DNA from: Camellia lanceoleosa
Taxonomy: Eukaryota > Streptophyta > Magnoliopsida > Ericales > Theaceae
Assembly: GCA_025200525.1 (NCBI GenBank)
Contig: CM045759.1
Location: 124,001 to 188,000, forward strand
DNA length: 64,000 nt
Direction: 5' to 3'
The position numbers were made by a program, and so were the translations under genes. How positions within the stretch are numbered: position 1 is the stretch's first letter; every line of letters begins with the position of its first letter. The notes beneath the pieces were generated by a model, which was given only the letters and a program-made list of their open reading frames with translations, had not been told where the DNA came from and did no database searches. Below are positions 56,996-64,000 of the stretch, piece by piece.

Positions 56996-58949
56996 TGTCA
57001 CGACCTAAACTCGCCTCTATAGGTTTAGCATCGTAACCGGTCAGTAATCCTTAGATTACCAAAGACCTTTGTATAAAATAATATATAATTAAGGAGCTAG
57101 CAGAAGCAACTATAAGAAAGTAATGTCCAAAAAACTATGCAGACATACATAAGATAGAAAATTTAAAACTTTATATATATATATATAAGTGATGTTATAT
57201 AGATAGAAGTCTTACGTCACCTGATATATAGACAAAACGGAATGGGACTTAGCCCAATATACATATACAAAACAAAGAAAAAATCAGTGAACAAAAATGG
57301 AAACTATCATCACAGAAGTTGTCCACCAAAAACTTGACCGCATTTAAGCTTTACAGGAACCTTTTAGTGAGGCACAATGGTTTGGCTGACTCACGCAAAT
57401 CCAAGCGATCATTTCTCAGCCTGGTCACGCGCTTGATTACCTACATACATAAATAATAGAATGAGCTGGAGCCCAGTGAATAATAATAGAGTAAAGGGTT
57501 TAATGAATGTTGTCTATAACAGATTTAGAAAATAGATTCCAGTTCATATCAGAAATACATTCATATTTGTATTCCGAAAACAGAGTATATAAGAGAAACA
57601 TATTCAGAATCATATCCACAATCAGAATTTACAGATAGCCATATGTGGTACATCCATTAGCACTAACAGAAACAGTTGATCCATAAAGAGACGACCATAA
57701 AGGCATACAGTTGACTCACGTGCACGGAGATGATATAGTTGGCTCATGAGACGTCCAGTCGGCCCATAAATGGGACGCATACAAAAGGATCCATAACAGT
57801 TTTTACTTGCTTTAGTATTGGCATTAGCATTAGCATTTGCAAAAGCAAAAAGCAAAGAGAAACCTACCAACCTTCAACTTTAGAAGGGGATATTCTAGAT
57901 GTCAGACAAATTGCCATGACCTAAACTACTAAAAACATAATTTCCATCATCGAAATTGTATGATAACTTACAGAAACGAGTTTGTCATATGTAAAGAGGT
58001 TCTTATTTTGGGGGAATAAAAAATGATACCGATCAGATGAATCGTTTTTACAAGAGAAAGTAGTCAGAAAGGAAATCATGTCTATAATATAATATTTTAA
58101 TTAGACAAAATAAAAATAAAGAGGAAGAAGAAGAAGAAGAAGAAGAAGTGTCACGACCCAAACTCGCCCCTATAGGTTTAGCGTCGTAACCAGCCAGTAT
58201 TCCTTGGATTACCAAAGACCTTTGTATAAAATAACATATAATTAAGGGGCTAGTGGAAGCAACTATAAGAAAGTAATGTCCAAAAAACTATGCAGACATA
58301 CATAAGACAGAAAATTTAAAACTTTATATACATATAAGTGATGTTATATAGACAGAAGTCTTACGTCACCTGATATATAGACAAAATGGAATGGGACTTA
58401 GCCCAATATACAGATACAAAACAAAGAGAAAATCAGTGAACAAAAACGGAAACTGTCATCATAGAAGTTGTCCACCAAAAACTTGACCGCATTTAAGCTT
58501 TACAGGAACATCTTAGTGAGGCACAATAGTTTGGCTGACTCACACAAATCCAGGCGATCATCTCTCAGCCTGGTCACGCGCTTGATTACCTACATACATA
58601 AATAATAAAATGAGCTGGAGCTTAGTGAATAATAATAGAGTAAAGGGTTTAATGAATGTTGTCCATAACAGATTCAGAAAACAGATTCCAATTCATATCA
58701 GAAACAGATTCATATTTGTGTTATGAAAACAGAGTATATAACAGAAACATATTCAGAATCATATCCACAACCAGAATTTACAGATAGCCATACGTGGTAC
58801 ATCCATTAGCACTAACAGAAATAGTTGATCCATAAAGAGACGGCCATAAAGGCATACAGTTGACTCACGTGCACGGAGATGATATAGTTGGCTCATGAGA
58901 CATCCAGTCGACCCATAAATGGGACGCATACAAAAGGATCCATAACAGT
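56645..58949. repeat. Segmental tandem duplication, ~1.15-kb unit x2
   Basis: Unit 1 (56645-57800) and unit 2 (57801-58949) each hold ~350 bp of the inverted transporter intron block (TTTTACTTGCTTTAG...GAAGAAGAAG) followed by ~800 bp of an LTR starting TGTCACGACC, up to CCATAACAGT. The joint CATAACAGT|TTTTACTTGC at 57800 shows the second unit starting inside the sequence of the first. Copies differ by a few percent. Confidence 0.92.
56996..57800 (+). mobile_element. Partial LTR, TGTCACGACC family (duplicate)
   Basis: Starts TGTCACGACCTAAACTCGCC and is cut at the duplication joint after CCATAACAGT. No coding sequence. Confidence 0.8.
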
Positions 58950-59622
58950 TGGCTCATAAGATGTACACTTGGCCCATAATTGGGACATAACAGAACAGGT
59001 AATAGATGTCATCTGAAGCTAAAGATACCATTGATACATTTTAGAAATATTAGATAACATACAGAAAGTAATATTTTAAAAAATAGATCATCTTATATTA
59101 TTCAAAAAATACTTATAATTGAACATAACTTTACAAAGTTATTGCTCACAGTTGGCTCCAATAGTAGACAGACAGTGTAGATAAAGTAAACAAACAGAGC
59201 AGATAACCAGATAGCCTACGGCGCATGACCTACACAGGCACAAAACAGAAACACATTGAAACACACGCTCGGAATTCATTTAATTTATTTCTTTCTTGTC
59301 TGGGTGTGTTTCTAATCTTTATCCTCATTATTATGTCTTAATTATGGCTTAAGAATGCTTAGGATGCAATGAGGATGCCAAAATATGCCTTAGAATACTT
59401 AGCTAAATTTTCAAAATTTGGGCCCTTCGCTCGAGCGCCACTTCCTATGCTCAAGTGGACCCCGTAGTCTGCAAAACTTCTGGGAGCTATCATTTTACGC
59501 TCGAGCTTGACTTCCTTCGCTCAAGCCAGTACTTAAAAGGAAAGGGTCCTCACTCGAGCGCAACTTTGGTCGCTCGAGCAGAGAGCCAATGTCTGCAAAA
59601 GTACTGGTTGCACAAATTCTTC

Positions 59623-61971
59623 TGTCACGACCCAAACCCGCTCGTTTAGGTTTAGCAACGTAATCGGCCAGTAATCCAGGGATTACCAAAGGCCTCTTAA
59701 CAGAATAACAGAATATAAGGGGTTGCGGAAGCAGAAATATAAGGTCCATAGAGCTATGAAGACATACATAAGACAAATAAGTTTTAAATTTATATAATGT
59801 CAAACTTTCATAAGACTTGTATCACCATACATACAACGTCGTGAAGGACCAGCCCAACATATAAATAAGCAAAAAAAATAACAAAACATCTTCAACAAGT
59901 TCACGAAACTTGACTTCTCAAAGAGGAACCTCCCTGGAAGGCACCGTAGTTGGCTGACTCAAAACATTCCCGACAACAACTTAGGCCTGGTCACGCGCCT
60001 GCTCACTTACATACATAATATAAATAGTGAGCGGAAGCCTAGTGAATAATAACAGAGTAAAGAGTTTAAATAAATGATATCCATAACAGATTCAGAAACC
60101 AGAGTTTATATCAAAAACATATTTATATTCATATTCTTGTTCAAACTACATATAAAAATCAGAGTTCATGCTTCATCATATATGGTACATCCAATAGCGT
60201 TTTCATACTTGTTAGTTCCATAAGGAACCTCCGGTACCGGGAACTTGTAACATACTTGAGCCACGATATTGTTACCCCTGGGCAAGGGCCATAAGACCAC
60301 GGTATTATTACCCTCGGGCAAGGGCCATGAGACCATGGTATTATTATCCCTGGGCAAGGGCTTTGTACTTGTGGACCACGGTATTATTACCCCTTGGCAA
60401 TGGTCTTGTGCTAAGGATGCCATGAATATATTTCAGAAATTTAGACAATCATTCATTCATACAAAACATTGCATTTTAGAAAACTGATCATTTCATAGCA
60501 TCAGAAAATAATTAAAATTAAACATAACTTTACAGAGTTATTACTCACAGATGGCTCCACTTGCAGAACAGACAAATCAGATAACTTGTAGCGCATGACC
60601 TACAGACACATAGCAGAAACACATAATGAAACACACATTCGGTTGGTACTTAACTTCTTTCATTTCATTCTTAGTGTGTTTCTAGGTCTTAACCTCTTAT
60701 TGTGTCTTAATCATGGCCTAGGAATGCCTAGGATGCAATGTGGATGCCAAAATGCACTTTGGAACTCTTAACAAAACTTGCTGAAAACAAGGGTCACGCT
60801 TGAGCGCAACTTTCCTCACTCGAGCGGACATACAAACATGTAAGGGGTCGCTCGACCGCAGATTCCCTCGCTCGAGCGGTCTACAAAACATGTAAACTTC
60901 TGGAAGCTTGCATTTCATGCTCAAGCAGACTTCTAGTCGCTCGAGTGGAAGTGCAGAATTTGGAATTTTCAAATTGCACTCCCAAGCTCTAAACTCGAAT
61001 CACACACTTTAAAACTCATCTTTTTAGGCCAAAACTCCAGAAAACATTTAAAAACTTTTAAAATACCATGATTTGAAGATCAGTTCACTAAATCAAGGCC
61101 CCAAAGCATGCCAATTGATCAAAACTCTAACTTGAAATTTATGAATATGCCATGAATATGATATGCATGAATTATTTTGAACTTAGGCTTTCCAAAATAT
61201 GATCAATTAAGGTCGAATGGTAAAAAATGTGATGAATTCTCAAAACCAAGTCAAGATAGACATATGCTTGTGAAAATTCTTTAGAAACCTACTGAAAATG
61301 CCATGATATATGCATGCATGCATGATACACTCCTATAGTCAACCATCTAAGTTCAATTCTTGCATTACGCTACTCAATTCTCGTATCATCCAACTTAATT
61401 CTCTAGAGTTCATGTCTTACACATCATAATTGTACAATCTAAAGGTTGAATTCTTACCTAGGCTTGTCAATGATGCTCTAGATGAACAATTGTTGGAAGC
61501 TCCAAGTCAAAATCTATAAGTTCTCTAGTAATCCTCTTGATTTGAGCTCAAACTCCTCTTCCCTCTCTCTCCCACGTTTGGTTTGTGTGTGTAAGCTCAA
61601 AGATGTGTTGAAATGAAGAAAAAGAATGAGTGGAGGTACAATAGGTGCCTTATATAGGCTTAATTAGGAGTTGGTTAATTAGTAGACATTAATTATTATA
61701 ATTTAATCGTTCCGAATCGAATTCTAATTAAACATACCATAATGTTCTAAAAATCCTAAATAGCACATAAATCAAGTCAATTTCGTAATTAGATGCCGAT
61801 AAGGCCTTCTATTCGCAGAACGAAACAAAAATGCAAATAGATAATTCTACGATAAACAGATATAAGCACAATAATGCGATACACATGCAATTAATTCAGA
61901 ATTTCACCTTAATTACTGATTAGGCTTATTTAATCATGAATTAACGTTAATCAGGGGTCGGAATTGTTACA
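59623..61971 (+). mobile_element. Solo LTR, 2.35 kb, with target duplication TCTTC
   Basis: Starts TGTCACGACCCAAACCCGCT and ends GGGGTCGGAATTGTTACA, with TG..CA ends, flanked by TCTTC at 59618-59622 and 61972-61976. No internal region or second LTR, so recombination has removed the body. It is inserted in an older LTR of the same family. The interior holds CTCGAGCG words (60820-60950) and a short tandem repeat at 60261-60412. Confidence 0.92.
60261..60412. repeat. ~38-45-bp tandem repeat within the solo LTR
   Basis: Four units of the form CACGGTATTATTACCCTCGG followed by GCAAGGGCCATGAGAC, with variation in length. Confidence 0.85.
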
Positions 61972-62319
61972 TCTTCACTCGAGCACAACTTCTTACGCTC
62001 AAGTGAAGAGCTCAAAATCTGGAATTTCCAGATTGTACTCCCAAGTTCAAAACTCATTTTTTAAAAGCTTCAAAACACATCTTTTTAGGCCCAAAACTTA
62101 AGAAAACATGTACAAACTTGTAATAGATCTTAAATTGAAAACCATTCGCAAAATCACGCCCCAAAAGCATGCCAATTGTGCATAAATCAAACTTGAATTG
62201 TTGAAAATATAACATGAACATGACATGCATGATATGAATGAGATTCCAAGTCTCCAAATCATGATCAAATGAGATGTTCTACTCAAAACATGGTGAATTC
62301 TTAAACCAAAACCAAAATA

Positions 62320-62745
62320 TAAACAATCCTCATATGTCGCACGCGAGAGGAGGAAAGATGGTGTGAACAAAAAGGCACACCTGTTGTTTTTAACCAAGGT
62401 AAACAATCCTCATGCGTTGCATGCTAGAGGAGGAAAAGGGGTGAACAAACATGCGCATTTGTTGTTTTGAACCGAGGTAAACAATCCTCATGCGTCACAC
62501 GCGAGAGGAGGAAAAGTGGTGTGAACAAACAAGCGCACCTGTTGTTTTTAACCGAGGTAAACAATCCTCACGCATCGCACTCGAGAGGAGGCAAATGTGG
62601 TGTAAACAAACAGGCGCACCCGTTGTTTTTAACTGAGTTGAATAATCTTCACACATCGTACGTGAGAGGAGGAAAGGTGGTGTGAACACCAGGACACGCC
62701 CAATATTTTTAATCGAGGAACAATCCTAACGCGTTGCATTCGATA
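62320..62745. repeat. ~80-bp minisatellite, 5.3 units
   Basis: Units begin TAAACAATCCTCATGCGT and contain CGCGAGAGGAGGAAA, GGTGTGAACAAACA and CTGTTGTTTTTAACCGAGG. Starts are near 62320, 62400, 62478, 62558 and 62638, with a partial unit after 62718. Divergence grows to the right. Both strands are mostly open, but the frames simply follow the repeat. Confidence 0.92.
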
Positions 62746-63654
62746 GGATGAGTGGTAGGATAGATAAAAGGGCAAACAATTCAACACTTGACACAGCAAG
62801 ATTGGAAGGCCTCAGAAAATAAAGCCCGCCGAGATAGCCCAATTCAGGGTGCAAAATTAAAATGCGAACCAAGGTACAAAATGCAAACACGAAGTTAGGT
62901 ACAAAACTTAAACACGAATTTTAACAAAGCTTTCAAATGTGAATCTTAACAAACTAATCAAAGATATAAAATCAAAATAATCAAAACGATGCTTGAATTA
63001 ACAAGTTTATGTGAACAAAACAACACAAAAGGAACAAATCTCTCTCCTTTTCTATTTTTCTCTTCTCAGTTTTGCTTTGTTTTTTTTCCTTTCTTTTTAC
63101 TATTTTTCTCCTTTTCCTATTTTCTTTTTTGCATTTTTTTTTTCTCTCTTGCTTTTTTTTTTCTTTTTCACTCTCCAAACCTAGAGCAAGGCCCAATATT
63201 GAAACAAACAAAACAAAATAACCAGAACAAAAACAAAACAAAAAAAACAACAAAACAAAACCAAAAAAAACAAACTGGGTTGCATTTGGGGCCAGTCGGG
63301 CCCTAATGAAGCACAGCCGAGCCCCAATAGAGCCAGCCGAGTCGCGATAGTGGCACGGGGCAGTTCGGTCAAACCATACACTCCGGTTGATTTAAACATA
63401 AATCAACCCTCATTTCACACACACACAAGGAACTCTCTCTCCTCTCTCTCTAACCTCCCTCTCTCTCTAGATTTCCCCTTTCCTTGAGTTACTCAACGAT
63501 CCTTGCAAAATTTTTCTTTAAAACCCTATCAAATCTCTACGTTTTGAACCGAACAAAATTTGATTTGGTGGAGTTTGAGTTTTTCTTTTGGTTTCTCTCA
63601 CATTTACCCACACTTTCGTTCCTCCTCCTTTGATTGTTTTCTTCTCTCTTTGTT
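62746..63654. other. Unassigned repeat-like sequence
   Basis: Contains a pyrimidine-rich tract with TTTTTTCTTT runs (63036-63175), an A-rich stretch (63200-63275), CAGCCGAGC words (63312-63345) and CT repeats (63436-63472). May be LTR-element interior. No gene. Confidence 0.4.
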
Positions 63655-64000
63655 TTCTTCTTCTTTTTCTTCTTCTTTATTTTTATTTTGTTTAATTAAA
63701 ATAGTATATTATAGACATGATTTACTTTCTGACTACTTTATCTTGTAAATTCGATTCATCTTATCAGCGTCATTTTTTATTCCCCCAAAATCAGAACCTC
63801 TTTACATATGATAAACTCGTTTCTGTGAGTTATCATACAATTTCGATGATGGAAATTATGTTTTTAGTAGTTTAGGTCATGGCAACTTGTCTAACATCTG
63901 GAATATCCCCTTTTGAAGTTGAAGGTCAGTAGGTTTCCCTTTGCAAATGCTAATGCTAATGCTAATGCTAATGCTAAAGCAAGTAAAAGAGGCTAGTCTT
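63655..64000 (+). repeat. Fourth copy of the transporter intron block, cut by window end
   Basis: From CTTCTTCTTTTTCTTCTTC it matches 44953-45290 in the same orientation: AATTAAAATAGTATATTATA, GATAAACTCGTTTCTGTGAG, GTAGTTTAGGTCATGGCAA and the TAATGC words, which are expanded here (AATGCTAATGCTAATGCTAA). The left boundary is again in the CTT microsatellite. Confidence 0.9.

Larger units (their letters stand above)
58149..62319 (+). mobile_element. LTR of the TGTCACGACC family, split by a relative
   Basis: Starts TGTCACGACCCAAACTCGCC at 58149, runs to 59622, is interrupted by the solo LTR at 59623-61971, and resumes at 61977 (ACTCGAGCACAACTTCTTAC). It continues with the same blocks seen inside the inserted copy (ACATCTTTTTAGGCC, CAAAAGCATGCCAATTG) until about 62319, where a minisatellite begins. 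The CTCGAGCG words near 59430-59580 are typical of this family. No gag-pol is present. Confidence 0.75.

Noticed and set aside
62467..62689. Open frames on both strands in the minisatellite
   Set aside because: Frames follow the 80-bp repeat and carry the repeat peptide only.
62981..63306. Lys-rich and Phe-rich frames near 63.1 kb
   Set aside because: Pyrimidine-rich tract; no recognisable protein.

Overview
This is nuclear DNA of a flowering plant, most likely a woody eudicot. It has a split nuclear gene for a plastid RNA polymerase sigma factor, a two-exon folate-biopterin transporter gene, Ty1/copia elements with a tRNA-Met-type primer site, a Mutator-like element with a 9-bp target duplication, LINE fragments, MITEs, long solo LTRs and a CpG-rich satellite. 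I see no bacterial operon, CRISPR array, rRNA or tRNA. The species cannot be decided from the sequence.

Layout. 1-5.4 kb: end of a 42/43-bp satellite array that enters from the left edge. 5.9-7.4 kb: a ~0.96-kb terminal-inverted-repeat element followed by a dead copy of exon 1 of the folate-biopterin transporter. 9.2-32.45 kb: one plastid sigma factor gene (SIG3/sigC-like) that can be read exon by exon over 23 kb. It is dead: a copia element sits inside one exon (11410-16747, TSD CTGAA), a 4.3-kb LTR-like insertion sits inside another (19110-23394), a second copia (25312-30658, TSD ATATT) sits beside a LINE in an intron, and there are also a stop codon, frameshifts and two lost splice acceptors. 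33.99-39.10 kb: a MULE with ~190-bp inverted ends, a broken MuDR-type transposase on + and a GRF zinc-finger relic on -. 39.4-44.6 kb: nested large inverted repeats. 44.62-51.12 kb: the only apparently intact host gene, a folate-biopterin transporter of 458 residues with a 5.1-kb intron. 51.1-55.4 kb: intergenic. 55.4-64 kb: an inverted copy of the transporter intron, a 1.15-kb tandem duplication, a family of LTRs starting TGTCACGACC (one inserted in another, TSD TCTTC), a minisatellite, and a further copy of the transporter intron block running off the right edge.

How it fits together. The two host genes have plastid or folate roles, but only the transporter looks usable. The rest records repeated transposition and segmental copying. 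Many copy boundaries fall in a CTT/GAA microsatellite that lies just after exon 1 of the transporter. All identifications come from reading the sequence and from remembered family features; no search was run.
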